Part shown: piece by piece, positions 1-9,917 of the stretch
How the letters are laid out: each line of letters opens with the position of its first letter
Numbering within the stretch: the first letter of the stretch is position 1
Assembly (NCBI GenBank): GCA_944389125.1
Contig: CALXLF010000007.1
Location: 1 to 62,694, forward strand
Length of the DNA stretch: 62,694 bases
Reading direction: 5' to 3'
DNA from: an uncultured Clostridia bacterium
GTDB lineage: Bacteria; Bacillota; Clostridia; TANB77; CAG-508
Translations under genes and position numbers: made by a program
The notes under the pieces: model-generated
Database searches by the model: none
Seen by the model: the letters and a program-made list of their open reading frames with translations, nothing else
What the model was told of the DNA's origin: nothing

Positions 1-951
1 ATGGGTAATAGTATAACACAAAAATTAAAATATAAACAGAGTGTAGTGAAATTTTCTTATAAATATGGAGTAACAAAGGCAGCAATAAAGTTTGGAGAGA
101 ATAGAAGAACAATATACAGATGGAGAGACAGATATGATGGAACACTAGAAAGCCTAAAGGATAGATCAAGAAGGCCACATTCACACTCAAGAGAACATAC
201 AAAGGAAGAAATAGAATTAATAAGAAGATATAAAGTAAATAATAAAAAAACAGGTCTAGTAGTATTATGGGTAAAATTAAGAAGAGTAGGATATACAAGA
301 AGTGTAACAAGTTTATATAGAATGTTAATAAAATTAGGAATATACGAAAAAACGCCAAGTAAAAAGAAAGATAAAAACGAAGGAAAATATCCAGAGATGA
401 GAAGACCAGGAGAGAAAGTACAAATAGATGTAAAGTATGTACCAAAGAAATGTCTAAGTAAAGAATTACAAGAGCAAGGAGAGAGATTCTATCAATATAC
501 AGCAATAGATGAATATACAAGAATAAGGTATTTATGGTTTACAAACGAGCATAATACGTATGCATCAACAGAATTTATAGAAAGGTTAGTAAAAGTATTT
601 CCGTTCAAGATAGAGAAAATACAAACAGATAATGGATTTGAGTTTACAAATAGACTAAGCTGGCAGGCATTTATGAAAGATAAAAAGACAATGTTTGAGA
701 AGAAGCTAAAAGAATTAGGAATAGAGCATAAGCTAATAAAACCACATACACCAAAGCAAAATGGAAAAGTAGAAAGAAGCCATAGAAAAGATCAAGAAAG
801 ATTTTATTATGAAAAGGTGTTTTATAGTTTAGAAGATTTAAAGAACAGAGCAAAATATTGGATAAGAGAATATAATAATTTTCCAATGAGACCATTGGGA
901 TGGTTAAGTCCAAAAGAAAAATTAGAAGAATATATGTGTAAAGTAAAATAG
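1..951 (+). CDS. IS481-family DDE transposase
   Basis: The 316-residue protein catalyses cut-and-paste movement of the insertion sequence. It has an N-terminal helix-turn-helix (about residues 20-60, with RRTIYRWRDRY) and an rve-type integrase core. The probable catalytic triad is D143 (in VQIDVKY), D210 (in QTDNGFEF) and E258 (in NGKVERSHR). A single ORF containing both HTH and catalytic core fits IS481 better than the two-ORF IS3 layout. The ATG is the first base of the window, so a longer N-terminus cannot be excluded. Arginine is almost always AGA. It lies where rpsO often precedes pnp in other Bacillota, so it may have inserted in that interval. Confidence 0.85.
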   Translation: MGNSITQKLKYKQSVVKFSYKYGVTKAAIKFGENRRTIYRWRDRYDGTLESLKDRSRRPHSHSREHTKEEIELIRRYKVNNKKTGLVVLWVKLRRVGYTRSVTSLYRMLIKLGIYEKTPSKKKDKNEGKYPEMRRPGEKVQIDVKYVPKKCLSKELQEQGERFYQYTAIDEYTRIRYLWFTNEHNTYASTEFIERLVKVFPFKIEKIQTDNGFEFTNRLSWQAFMKDKKTMFEKKLKELGIEHKLIKPHTPKQNGKVERSHRKDQERFYYEKVFYSLEDLKNRAKYWIREYNNFPMRPLGWLSPKEKLEEYMCKVK

Positions 952-1022
952 TATTTATATAAAAAGGTACTTCAAACAATCTAAATATCAATTGAGTGTG
1001 ACATATGTTTGACAAATCTACA
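1..1022 (+). mobile_element. IS481-type insertion sequence, left part outside window
   Basis: The element consists of one DDE transposase ORF followed by about 70 bases of non-coding DNA. The stretch ending near 1022 reads TTTGACAAATCTACA, and the closing ACA is the reverse complement of the TGT found at many IS481-type ends, so the right terminal repeat may end there. The left end is not visible because the window begins at the start codon. The right boundary is inferred and no partner repeat could be compared. Confidence 0.5.
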
Positions 1023-1052
1023 TTTTAAATATTTCAATATGTTATTTTTGTA

Positions 1053-1081
1053 TTGCATTTTTTAAAGAAATATAGTAAAAT
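1053..1081 (+). promoter_or_regulatory. sigma-A-like promoter upstream of pnp
   Basis: TTGCAT (1053-1058), a 17-base spacer and TAAAAT (1076-1081) give a good match to a vegetative promoter about 130 bases upstream of pnp. The rest of the 952-1207 gap holds the IS end, an AT-rich leader and a strong AGGAGG-type ribosome site just before the pnp ATG. Confidence 0.45.
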
Positions 1082-1207
1082 GTACACGTATATTTATTTG
1101 AAAAAGTAGCTTGTAAAATGTGCTTAACATAATTAAAGATTAAAAGCATATTTTAGAGGTTGCTATTCAGATAAATATACCAATTAAATTTTAGGAGGTA
1201 TTTTTAC

Positions 1208-3319
1208 ATGTTTAAAAGTTATAGCATGGATTTAGCAGGAAGAAAACTTACATTAGAAACAGGAAAAATGGCAGGATTAGCAAATGCAAGTGTTTTGGTA
1301 AAATATGGAGAAACAACTGTATTAGTAAATGCAACTGCTTCAAAAGAGCCAAAAGAGGGAATTGACTTTTTCCCATTATCAGTAGAATATAATGAGAGAT
1401 TATATGCAGTAGGAAAAATTCCAGGAGGATTTACAAAAAGAGAAGGAAAACCAGCAGATAAAGCAATATTAACAGCAAGAGCAATTGATAGACCATTAAG
1501 ACCTTTATTTCCAAAAGATTTTAGAAATGATGTTGTTATAGATTGTTTAGTTTTATCAGTAGAACAAGATTGCTCACCAGAAGTTTGTGCCATGATCGGT
1601 GCTTCTGCAGCATTATCAATTTCAGATATTCCATTTGGTGGACCAACAGCAGCTGTTGCAGTAGGTTATGTAAATGATGAGGTAGTTATTAATCCAACAG
1701 AGGAACAAAGAAAAAATTCTAGATTAACATTAACATTAGCTGGAACTCATGATAAAATTGCAATGATTGAAGCAGGAGCAGATGAGCTTCCAGAGGATAA
1801 AATGTTAGAAGCAATAAAAATTGCACATAAAGATATTCAAAAAATATGTGAATTTATTTCAAATATTAAAGATGAAATTGGAAAACCAAAATTTGAATAT
1901 AAATCTTTTGCAATAGATGAAGAATTCTATGAAATGATAGAAAAAGAATTCAAAGATAGAATGTATACAGATGTTCAAACAGCAGATAAAGTTGAAAGAG
2001 ATAATAAAATGGACAAACTAACAGAAGATGTTAAGGCTTGGTATCAAGAAAAATATGGAGAAGAAAAATTAGAAGAAGATGAGTCAAAAATTGATGAAAG
2101 CCTACACAAATTAGAAAAGAAAACTGTTAGAAACTTGATATTAAATGAAAAGAAAAGAGTTGATGGTAGAGGTATTTATGATATTAGACCTTTATCATGT
2201 GAAGTAGGATTAATACCAAGAGTTCATGGAAGTGCTTTATTTACAAGAGGTAGAACTCAAGTTTTATCAATTGTAACACTTGGAATGAAAAGTGAAGAAC
2301 AAATATTAGATGGATTAGATAATGAAACAACTAAAAGATATATGCATCAATATAATTTCCCAGGATATAGTGTTGGAGAAGCAAAAACTTCTCGTGGACC
2401 TGGTAGACGTGAAATCGGACATGGTGCATTAGCAGAAAAAGCTTTAGTTCCTGTTTTACCAAGTGAGGAAGAATTTCCATATGCGATAAGAGTTGTATCA
2501 GAAATTTTAAGTTCAAATGGTTCAACATCACAAGGAAGTATTTGTGCATCAACATTAGCATTAATGGATGCTGGTGTTCCAATTAAAAAGCCAGTTGCAG
2601 GTATTTCAACAGGTTTAATTACTGATGAAAATGATCCTAATAATCATGTTGTAATTACTGATATACAAGGAATTGAAGATTTCTTTGGAGATATGGATTT
2701 TAAAGTTGGTGGAACAAAAGATGGAATAACAGCAATTCAAGTTGATATTAAAGTTGATGGTTTAACATATGATATAATTGCAGAAGCTTTTGAAAGAACT
2801 AAAAAAGCTAGAAGTTATATATTAGATGAAGTAATGTTACCACAAATTTCAGAACCTAGAAAAGAAATTTCTAAATATGCACCAAAAATCGTTAGTATGA
2901 CTATTAATAAAGATAAGATTAAAGATGTTATTGGTTCTGGTGGAAAGACTATAAACAAAATTATTGATGAAACTGGAGTTAAAATTGATATAGAAGAAGA
3001 TGGTTCAGTATTTATTTATGCAGATGATATGAAAAAAGCTTTAGATGCTCAAGGTATGATTGAAGATATAGTTAGAGAAATAGAAGTTGGCGGTATTTAT
3101 ACAGGTAAAGTTGTAAAAATTGCAACTTTTGGAGCATTTATTGATTTAGGAGGAGATAGAGAAGGACTTCTTCATATATCAAAAATAGCTAAAGAAAGAG
3201 TAAATAGAGTTGAAGATTATTTAAAACTTGGTGATGAAGTAACAGTTAAAGTATTAGATATTGATGAACACGGAAAAATTAGTTTAACACGTAAAGACTT
3301 ATATTCAGATGAAAAATAA
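1208..3319 (+). CDS. pnp: polyribonucleotide nucleotidyltransferase (PNPase)
   Basis: This is the cytoplasmic 3'-5' phosphorolytic exoribonuclease of RNA decay. The 703 residues have the full family architecture: a first RNase PH domain (about 1-230), a helical linker, a second catalytic RNase PH domain (about 310-540, with FTRGRTQVL and the GPGRREIGHG stretch), a KH domain with IGSGGKTINKI near residue 575, and a C-terminal S1 domain starting near 628 (TGKVVKIATFGAFIDL). TTAGGAGGT precedes the ATG at good spacing. Length is normal and no in-frame CGG codon was seen. Confidence 0.97.
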   Translation: MFKSYSMDLAGRKLTLETGKMAGLANASVLVKYGETTVLVNATASKEPKEGIDFFPLSVEYNERLYAVGKIPGGFTKREGKPADKAILTARAIDRPLRPLFPKDFRNDVVIDCLVLSVEQDCSPEVCAMIGASAALSISDIPFGGPTAAVAVGYVNDEVVINPTEEQRKNSRLTLTLAGTHDKIAMIEAGADELPEDKMLEAIKIAHKDIQKICEFISNIKDEIGKPKFEYKSFAIDEEFYEMIEKEFKDRMYTDVQTADKVERDNKMDKLTEDVKAWYQEKYGEEKLEEDESKIDESLHKLEKKTVRNLILNEKKRVDGRGIYDIRPLSCEVGLIPRVHGSALFTRGRTQVLSIVTLGMKSEEQILDGLDNETTKRYMHQYNFPGYSVGEAKTSRGPGRREIGHGALAEKALVPVLPSEEEFPYAIRVVSEILSSNGSTSQGSICASTLALMDAGVPIKKPVAGISTGLITDENDPNNHVVITDIQGIEDFFGDMDFKVGGTKDGITAIQVDIKVDGLTYDIIAEAFERTKKARSYILDEVMLPQISEPRKEISKYAPKIVSMTINKDKIKDVIGSGGKTINKIIDETGVKIDIEEDGSVFIYADDMKKALDAQGMIEDIVREIEVGGIYTGKVVKIATFGAFIDLGGDREGLLHISKIAKERVNRVEDYLKLGDEVTVKVLDIDEHGKISLTRKDLYSDEK

Positions 3320-3387
3320 ATTTAGGAAGATTTAGATTATCAAAAAAATTTAAATTTTCCAAATTTTAGGAGGAAGTGGAAAAATAA

Positions 3388-4596
3388 ATGAAATATTTAT
3401 ATATTCTTCAACAGGCACTAATTTGGATTTTATTAATTTATTGGATTTATCAACTGATTATCAGTTTTTGTGCCTTAATTAAAGTAAAGGAAAAACCATT
3501 ATTAATAAATAAACAACATAAATTTATGGCAGTTATTCCGGCTCATGACGAGGAAAAGGTAATAGGAAATTTAGTAAAAAGTTTGCAGGAGTTAGATTAT
3601 CCTAAGGAGCTCTATGATATTTATGTTATAGCAGATAATTGCACTGATAAAACAGCAGAAATTGCCAAAAGAGAAGGTGCAATTGTTTATGAAAGATTTG
3701 ATGAAAAAAGAAAAACTAAAGGATATGCATTAAATTGGTTTTTAGATAAAAAAATAAAAGAAAATGCAGACTATGATGCCTTTTGTGTTTTTGATGCTGA
3801 TAATATAGTTGATAAAAACTTTTTAAAAGTTATGAATAGAAAATTGTGCCAAGGTGAAACAATTGTACAAGGATATAAAGATATAAAAAATCCTACAGAT
3901 TCATGGATTTCAAGCGGATATGCATTGTTTTATTGGACTCAACACAAATTTTATCAATTAGCTAGATATAATGCAGGACTTTCACCATTAATGAATGGAA
4001 CAGGATTTATGGTAAAATTTGACTTGATAAAAGATACTGGATGGAATACAAAAACTTTAACAGAAGATATTGAATTTTCTCTTATGAATATTTCTTCTGG
4101 AAATAAGCTTGGATGGGCTGTTGACGCTATCGTATATGATGAACAGCCAACAACTTTTGGACAAAGTTGGAAGCAAAGAATTAGGTGGACAGTAGGTCAT
4201 ATGCAATGTTTTAAATTGTATACAAAAGATTTAGCAAAAGGCGTTATAAAAAATAAAACTTTAACAAGTTTTGATGGGTTGCTTTATATAATGTGTATTC
4301 CATTATTTGTAATTTCATTATTATTAATGATAGTAAATATCATATTATATTTGATGTCTCAAATGACTTTTGGACGAATGTTATTAAATGTTCTAGGATA
4401 TTTAGTTTTAGTTTATATTTTATTAGTTATAATTGCTATAGTAACACTTGTTATAGAGAAACGTTCAGTAAAGAAAATGATAAAGGGAATATTTACTTTC
4501 CCAATATTTATGGGATCATGGACAATTATAAATTTTGTAAGTCTATTTAAGAGAAATATAAAATGGGATAAAATTGAACATGGTCAAAATGCATGA
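3388..4596 (+). CDS. membrane-bound processive glycosyltransferase, family 2
   Basis: The 402-residue protein has an N-terminal membrane segment (about 8-30), a GT-A catalytic domain and at least two C-terminal membrane segments (about 300-370). Catalytic signatures are PAHDEE (near 52), the metal-binding DADN (D136), TED (about 225) and QRIRW (about 263). The last is the hallmark of processive GT2 enzymes such as poly-GlcNAc, hyaluronan and cellulose synthases. The product is probably a surface polysaccharide; the sugar cannot be read from sequence. Strong RBS TTAGGAGG. It follows pnp by 68 bases and overlaps no frameshift. Confidence 0.85.
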   Translation: MKYLYILQQALIWILLIYWIYQLIISFCALIKVKEKPLLINKQHKFMAVIPAHDEEKVIGNLVKSLQELDYPKELYDIYVIADNCTDKTAEIAKREGAIVYERFDEKRKTKGYALNWFLDKKIKENADYDAFCVFDADNIVDKNFLKVMNRKLCQGETIVQGYKDIKNPTDSWISSGYALFYWTQHKFYQLARYNAGLSPLMNGTGFMVKFDLIKDTGWNTKTLTEDIEFSLMNISSGNKLGWAVDAIVYDEQPTTFGQSWKQRIRWTVGHMQCFKLYTKDLAKGVIKNKTLTSFDGLLYIMCIPLFVISLLLMIVNIILYLMSQMTFGRMLLNVLGYLVLVYILLVIIAIVTLVIEKRSVKKMIKGIFTFPIFMGSWTIINFVSLFKRNIKWDKIEHGQNA

Positions 4597-4618
4597 GGTT
4601 ATAACTAAGGAGGAAATT

Positions 4619-5212
4619 ATGCATATATATGTAAAAAATAATGGAGTTACTTTAGTAATATTAGCTATAGTAATAATTGTACTTATGATAATTGTTGGAG
4701 TTTCATTAAATTCCGGTTTGTCTTCTGCTGATGAAGTAGCAGATGATAGAACAGGAACAGAATTATCAATAGTTGAGCAAGCAGTAATTGAGCAGTATAC
4801 ATTGCTTTTAACTGAAAATCAAGATGGTAAAATTGCTACAAAAATATTGGAAGATGTATCATTAGAAGATGATACTGATAGACCATCTACTCTAATTGGT
4901 ACAAGAATTGCAAATGTTTCAACTTTAAATTCATATGGATTTAATCAATATTTAGTAGATTATAGTAATATAGATGATATGAAATATGAAGATTACTATT
5001 ATTTTTTAGATGAAAGTGATTTAGAGGAACTTGGAATTAGTGATAATAAATCAGATGAGGAAATACAGAATCATAGTTATATAGTAAATTATTCAACGGG
5101 AGAGGTCTTTGATACTAAAAATAAAAAATATTATACTTCAAAAGATCCTATATATTTAGATGGAACAAATTCTAAAATAAATACAGAAACATATAATTTT
5201 ACTGATGAATAG
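4619..5212 (+). CDS. pilin-like single-membrane-segment protein
   Basis: The ATG at 4619 is chosen over upstream starts because AAGGAGG lies just before it. The 197-residue protein begins with a short basic stretch and then GVTLVILAIVIIVLMIIVG, close to the type IV prepilin-like N-terminus seen in many Clostridia (family knowledge, typically NGITLVALVITIIVLLIL). The remainder is an acidic extracellular domain rich in Asp, Glu, Ser and Thr. No secretion ATPase or prepilin peptidase is nearby, so the partner machinery is unknown. It sits between a polysaccharide synthase and murB in what looks like one transcript. Confidence 0.55.
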   Translation: MHIYVKNNGVTLVILAIVIIVLMIIVGVSLNSGLSSADEVADDRTGTELSIVEQAVIEQYTLLLTENQDGKIATKILEDVSLEDDTDRPSTLIGTRIANVSTLNSYGFNQYLVDYSNIDDMKYEDYYYFLDESDLEELGISDNKSDEEIQNHSYIVNYSTGEVFDTKNKKYYTSKDPIYLDGTNSKINTETYNFTDE

Positions 5213-5225
5213 GAGTGAGCAAAAA

Positions 5226-6129
5226 ATGATAGACATAAATCAGGAATTGCTAAAAATAGTAGATAAAAATGATATATTGATAGATGAGCCTATGAAAAAA
5301 CATACTTCATTTAAAGTAGGTGGAAAAGCAGATTTTTTTGTGACAATTAGAAACATTGATATTTTGAAAAAAATACAAGGGCTTGTAAAACAAGAAAAAA
5401 TACCATTTTTTATTATAGGAAATGGAACTAATTTATTAGTTCTTGACAAAGGAATAAGAGGAATTGTTGGAAAATTAAAATTTGAAAAGGTTGAATTTTC
5501 TAAAAATGCTGTAAGAGTTTCAAGTGATGTTGCTGGAAGTAAGTTAGCTAGAATGTGTTGTAAAAAAGGATTGTCTCGGAATAGAGTTTATGGTTGGAAT
5601 TCCAGGTACAATAGGTGGAGCTATAAAAATGAATGCTGGAGCACATGGATCTGAGATTAAGGATGTAGTAGTTAAAACAATATGTTTAGATGAAAACGGT
5701 GAAATTATAGAGCTTTCAAATAAAGAACAGGAATTTAGCTATAGAAGAAGTATTTTTGGAGAGAAAAATTATATTATATTAGAAACAGAATTGCTTTTAA
5801 AAGAAGATAATATTCAAAATATAGAAAACAGAATGAATGAAATGTTGGAAATAAGAAAAGAAAAACAACCAATAGAATATCCTTCTGCAGGTAGTACATT
5901 TAAAAGAAATCCAAATGCAGTAACTGCAAAGCTTATAGATGAAGCAGGCTTAAAATGTTTTTCAATAGGTGGAGCTTCGGTTTCAGAAAAACATGCTGGA
6001 TTTATAATAAATAAAGGTGATGCCACAGCTCAAGATATTTTAGATTTAATTAAATACATAAAAAAAGTAGTATATCAAAAATTTAAAGAAAAAATTGAAC
6101 TAGAGATTGAAATTGTAGGTGAAGAATAG
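5226..6129 (+). CDS. murB: UDP-N-acetylenolpyruvoylglucosamine reductase MurB, split by +1 shift at CGG
   Basis: MurB reduces UDP-GlcNAc-enolpyruvate to UDP-MurNAc in peptidoglycan synthesis. The start at 5226 follows AGGAGTG. Frame 1 carries the FAD-binding half (HTSFKVGGKAD, IGNGTNLL) to codon 117 (TCT). The next triplet is CGG, and reading on in frame 1 gives a stop after about 35 unrelated residues. Skipping C5577 continues as GLSGIEFMVGIPGTIGGA, the textbook MurB motif, through PSAGSTFKR and SEKHAGFIIN to the normal C-terminus. The joined product is 300 residues, the usual length. MurB is normally essential, so decoding through this site is expected. Coordinates span both parts. Confidence 0.9.
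5577..5580 (+). other. predicted +1 recoding site CGGA in murB
   Basis: Frame-0 context is TCT CGG AAT. Skipping C5577 gives TCT GGA ATA, restoring the glycine of the conserved SGIEF motif. There is no homopolymer at the site. Confidence 0.75.
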
Positions 6130-6245
6130 ATTTTAAATTTTATACTACTCGCTATAAGAGAAAAAAGAATTGTAAGAAAGGAAGAGAAAGAAGTGTTAAA
6201 AATTTATGAAGTAATTTTTAATAAAACTTTTTCTAAAAGGAAGTC

Positions 6246-7857
6246 ATGTTAGATTGGTTAAAAGCTAGTACAAAAGTTAAAAGATGGATTTTTTTAATTT
6301 TAATAGGAATAGCTTTAGTGTGTTATGCATTCACACAAGTTTTAACAATGGATGTTGTTCAGGTTAAGGATGTTGTAAAAATTGTAATAGAATTTGTTGT
6401 ACGGTTTTGTGCTTGTTATTTTGGGAATTATATTTATTCAAAAAAGAAATTTGGAAATTTTAATTGAAGCAAATGATGGAACATCTGAAAAAGGAAAAAA
6501 AGCTAAAGTAAACATAAAATCTTTAATTTTTAATAGAAAGGTTTATGATGAGGGTCCAAAGATTGTTGTAATTGGTGGCGGAGAAGGCTTAGATATGGTA
6601 ATAAGAGGACTAAAAAAGTATACAAATAATATAACAGCTATTGTTACAATGTCTGATTATGGAGAAGCACCAAGTAAATCTAGATTAGCATTAGATTTAT
6701 TACCATTAGATGATATAAAAGAAAGTATAGTTGCTTTATCAGATAGGGAAGTTTTGATGGGCAAGCTTATGAATTACAACTTTAAAGATGAAAGATTTAA
6801 GGACCTAAATTTTGGAGATATTTATTTGCTTGCTATGAGCGAAATTTATGGAAATATGTCTCAAGCTATACAAAAAAGTACAGAAGTTTTAAATATTACA
6901 GGAAAAGTTATTCCTGTAACTTTAGATGAAATTACAATTTGTGCAGAACTTTCTGATGGAACAACAATTGAAAAGAAAAATATGATTCCGGAGATTGTAT
7001 CTCAAAAGGTTGAGAGTATAAATAGAGTTTTCATAAGCCCTTCAAATTGTAAACCTGCACCTGGAGTTTTAGAAGCAATTCAAGATGCAGAAGCAATTAT
7101 TATTGGACCAGGAAGTTTATATACAAATGTACTTCCAAATTTATTAGTAAAAAATGTTGCTAAAACAATAAAAGAAAGTAAAGCAATTAAATTATATATT
7201 TCAAATATAATGACGGAACCAGGCCAAACAGATAATTATACTCTTTCAGAACATATAAGAGCAATTCATGCACATGTTGGAAAGGGAGTAATTGATTACT
7301 GTTTAACTGATACAAGTGATTTAATACCAGAATATGTTAGAAAATATAATAAAGAAGGTTCTGACATAGTTGAATTAGATGTATCTGCAGTTACATCACA
7401 AGGTATTAAAGTAATTAAAAGGGATTTATCATCTCTTAAATATGGTAAGATAAGACATGATAGTGATAAAGTTGCAAAAATAATAATGGAACTTATTTGT
7501 AATGAGCTTAAATTTAAAGATATGCAAAATGATCCGGAATATATGCTTATAGATTCTGTTTTAAAAGATCAAAAGAAGTATCTAGCTAAACAAGAAAAGA
7601 AAAATAAAAAACAAAAACAAATAGTAAAAAAGGCAACCAAAAAAGTTAAAGGAAAAGAAAGAAAGAAAAGCAAATTTGCTACTAAGTATAAAGATAGAGT
7701 TGAATCTATTCAAAATAGTGATACACAAACAATTGAAAATAGAAGAATTGCAGAAGAAATAGCAAAAATGGAAGCAAAACTTCAGAAAAAGCCAAAAAAA
7801 TCAGGAAAAAAGAAAAATAAAAATCAGGCTCAAAAGAAAAAACAAAAAACAAAATAA
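6246..7857 (+). CDS. yvcK: YvcK/CofD-family protein with N-terminal membrane anchor, split by +1 shift at CGG
   Basis: YvcK proteins control central carbon flux and cell-wall synthesis and bind UDP-sugars. Frame 1 (from 6246, RBS AAGGAAG) encodes a basic start and one membrane segment to codon 52. At C6402 the frame moves +1, giving FVVGFVLVILGIIF, the second membrane segment, and then the Rossmann core (IVVIGGGEGLDMVIRGLK, near residue 100). The joined product is 536 residues. The usual glycine-rich substrate loop of YvcK (DDGGSSGRLR in the family) is replaced here by SDYGEAPSKSR, so substrate may differ. About 100 C-terminal residues form a Lys-rich tail. Two membrane segments before the core are common in clostridial homologues. 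Confidence 0.85.
6402..6405 (+). other. predicted +1 recoding site CGGT in yvcK
   Basis: Frame-0 context is GTA CGG TTT. Skipping C6402 gives GTA GGT TTT and a continuous transmembrane helix. This is the only one of the 12 sites in which GGT rather than GGA follows the skipped C. Confidence 0.7.
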
Positions 7858-7883
7858 AATTATTAAAAGGAGCAGGAGTACAA

Positions 7884-9917
7884 ATGAAAATTTCAAAAAA
7901 AGATTTAGATTTAAAAAGTGGAATAGCTAAAGAATGGGTAATTACAAATGGACTTGGAGCTTTATGTTCTTCAAGTATTTTAGGAGCAAATACTAGACGA
8001 TATCATGGTCTATTAGTGGCTCCTCTTTTACCACCTGCAAAACGTTATTTAATACTTTCAAAAGTTGATGAGTCGATTAAAATAGGTGATAAAAGTTTTA
8101 ATTTATATACAAATGTATGTGAAAATTATATTTCAGATGGATATAAATATTTAGAAAGTTTTGAAAAAGAATATATTCCAATTTTTAAGTTTAAAGTAGA
8201 TGATGTAAAAATAACTAAAAAAATTTCTTTTGTATATGGAAAAAATATTGTTGTTGTTACATACAAAGTGGAAAATAAATCAAAACCTGCAAAATTAGTT
8301 TTAACACCAATTTTAGGATTCAGAGATTTTCATCAATTACATTCTGAAAATAGTTTTGAATTAAAACAAAAAATAGATAAATCAAAAGTACGTGTTGAAA
8401 TTAATGGAAATGGTTCTACACCTATTTATATGTTTGTAAAAGATGCAAATTATATTGAGCATTATAATGATGTTTTTAGAAATATGTATTATCTAAAAGA
8501 AGAAGAAAGAGGATTTTATCCGATGGAAAATCTATCTGTTCCTGGTAGATTTGAGATAGATATTCTTCCAAACGAAATAAAAGAAATTACATTTGTATGC
8601 TCGTTAGAAGACAATATTGAAGAAATAGATGGTAGAATTGTTATAGAAAATGAAATAAAAAGATTAGATAAAATAATAGAAGATACTAATTTGATAAAAA
8701 ATAAAGATAAAAAATATGATGAATTTTTAAAGACATTGATTATAGAAGCAGATAGTTTTGTAATTGATAGACCGAACTTTAGAACACATTCAATGTTAGC
8801 TGGAATTCCATGGTTTTTAGATTGGGGACGAGATGCTTTTATCGCTTATGAAGGAATCTTTTTAGTTACAAAAAGGTTTGAATTAGCAAAAGAAATTTTA
8901 TTAACTTTTACAAGAGATATAAAATTTGGATTAGTTCCAAATGGATATTCTGGATATGATAATAGACCTTTATATAATAGTGTCGACGCTTCACTTTTAC
9001 TTTTTGAGCAAATTAATAAATTTCTAAGATATACCGGTGATTATGATTTTATAAAAGAAAATATTTATGACAAATTGGTAACAGTTATTAAAAGTTATAA
9101 TGATGGAATTGATTTAGATAATAACAATATTTATATTGATAAAACAGATGGATTATTAGTATCAGGAACTGAAGATACACAAAATACTTGGATGGATGTA
9201 AAAATAAACGGTTTTGCTGTAACTCCTAGAAATGGTAAAGTAGTTGAAATAAATGCTTTATGGTATAATGCCTTAAAAACTTTAGAAAATTTAGCTAAAA
9301 AATTTGGAGATAAAGAAGTAGAAAAAGATTGTAAGAAAAAAGCTACTAAACATAAAAAAGTATATAATGAAAAATTTTATAATCCAAAGAAAAAATGTTT
9401 ATATGATGTTTTAGGTGATGATAAAATAAGACCAAACCAATTATTTGCACTATCATTAACATATCCAGTATGGAATTTAAAATCAGATACAGCTAAAGAA
9501 ATTTTTTATACTGTTAAGAAAAAATTATTATTAAAACATGGATTAAGAACACTTGCTCCAACAGAAAAGGAATATGTTCCAGTATATGAAGGAGATAGTT
9601 TTAAACGTGATATGACATACCATCAAGGAGTATCATGGCCATGGTTACTTGGTTTATATTTTGATAGTTTAAAAAATTTAATAAAAGCTGAAAAAGATAA
9701 AAATATTAAAAAAGATTTAGAAAAAGAATTAGAAGATTTTATAGAAGATACTTATAAAACATTTGAAAAAGATATTAAAAAAGAAGATTGCATTGGAGGA
9801 ATTTCTGAAATTTATGATTCAAAATCTCCATATAAAGCTAGAGGAACTTTTTCACAAGCTTGGAGTACATCAGAGGTTTTAAGAATAGTTTTAGAAAGAA
9901 ATATAAATGAAAAATAA
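7884..9917 (+). CDS. glycogen debranching enzyme (amylo-alpha-1,6-glucosidase family)
   Basis: The 677-residue cytoplasmic protein has the GDE_N_bis domain (NGLGALCSSS and GANTRRYHGLLVAP, residues about 20-50) and a C-terminal GH-type (alpha/alpha)6 domain with GIPWFLDWGRDAF (about 305-320) and SGTEDTQNTWMD (about 425-438). The acid in DWGRDAF is the likely catalytic region. It removes alpha-1,6 branches from glycogen or storage dextrins. No glycogen synthase or phosphorylase gene is nearby. RBS AAAAGGAGCAGG. The 3' end overlaps birA by 11 bases. Confidence 0.88.
   Translation: MKISKKDLDLKSGIAKEWVITNGLGALCSSSILGANTRRYHGLLVAPLLPPAKRYLILSKVDESIKIGDKSFNLYTNVCENYISDGYKYLESFEKEYIPIFKFKVDDVKITKKISFVYGKNIVVVTYKVENKSKPAKLVLTPILGFRDFHQLHSENSFELKQKIDKSKVRVEINGNGSTPIYMFVKDANYIEHYNDVFRNMYYLKEEERGFYPMENLSVPGRFEIDILPNEIKEITFVCSLEDNIEEIDGRIVIENEIKRLDKIIEDTNLIKNKDKKYDEFLKTLIIEADSFVIDRPNFRTHSMLAGIPWFLDWGRDAFIAYEGIFLVTKRFELAKEILLTFTRDIKFGLVPNGYSGYDNRPLYNSVDASLLLFEQINKFLRYTGDYDFIKENIYDKLVTVIKSYNDGIDLDNNNIYIDKTDGLLVSGTEDTQNTWMDVKINGFAVTPRNGKVVEINALWYNALKTLENLAKKFGDKEVEKDCKKKATKHKKVYNEKFYNPKKKCLYDVLGDDKIRPNQLFALSLTYPVWNLKSDTAKEIFYTVKKKLLLKHGLRTLAPTEKEYVPVYEGDSFKRDMTYHQGVSWPWLLGLYFDSLKNLIKAEKDKNIKKDLEKELEDFIEDTYKTFEKDIKKEDCIGGISEIYDSKSPYKARGTFSQAWSTSEVLRIVLERNINEK

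Noticed and set aside
671..1015. Minus-strand ORF of 114 codons over the transposase end
   Set aside because: It is a shadow of the transposase frame in AT-rich DNA: low-complexity Leu/Tyr/Phe-rich product, no RBS and no homology.
2401..2425. CGGA strings inside intact genes such as ATC GGA in pnp
   Set aside because: Here C is the third base of the preceding codon and GGA is already in frame, so no recoding is needed.
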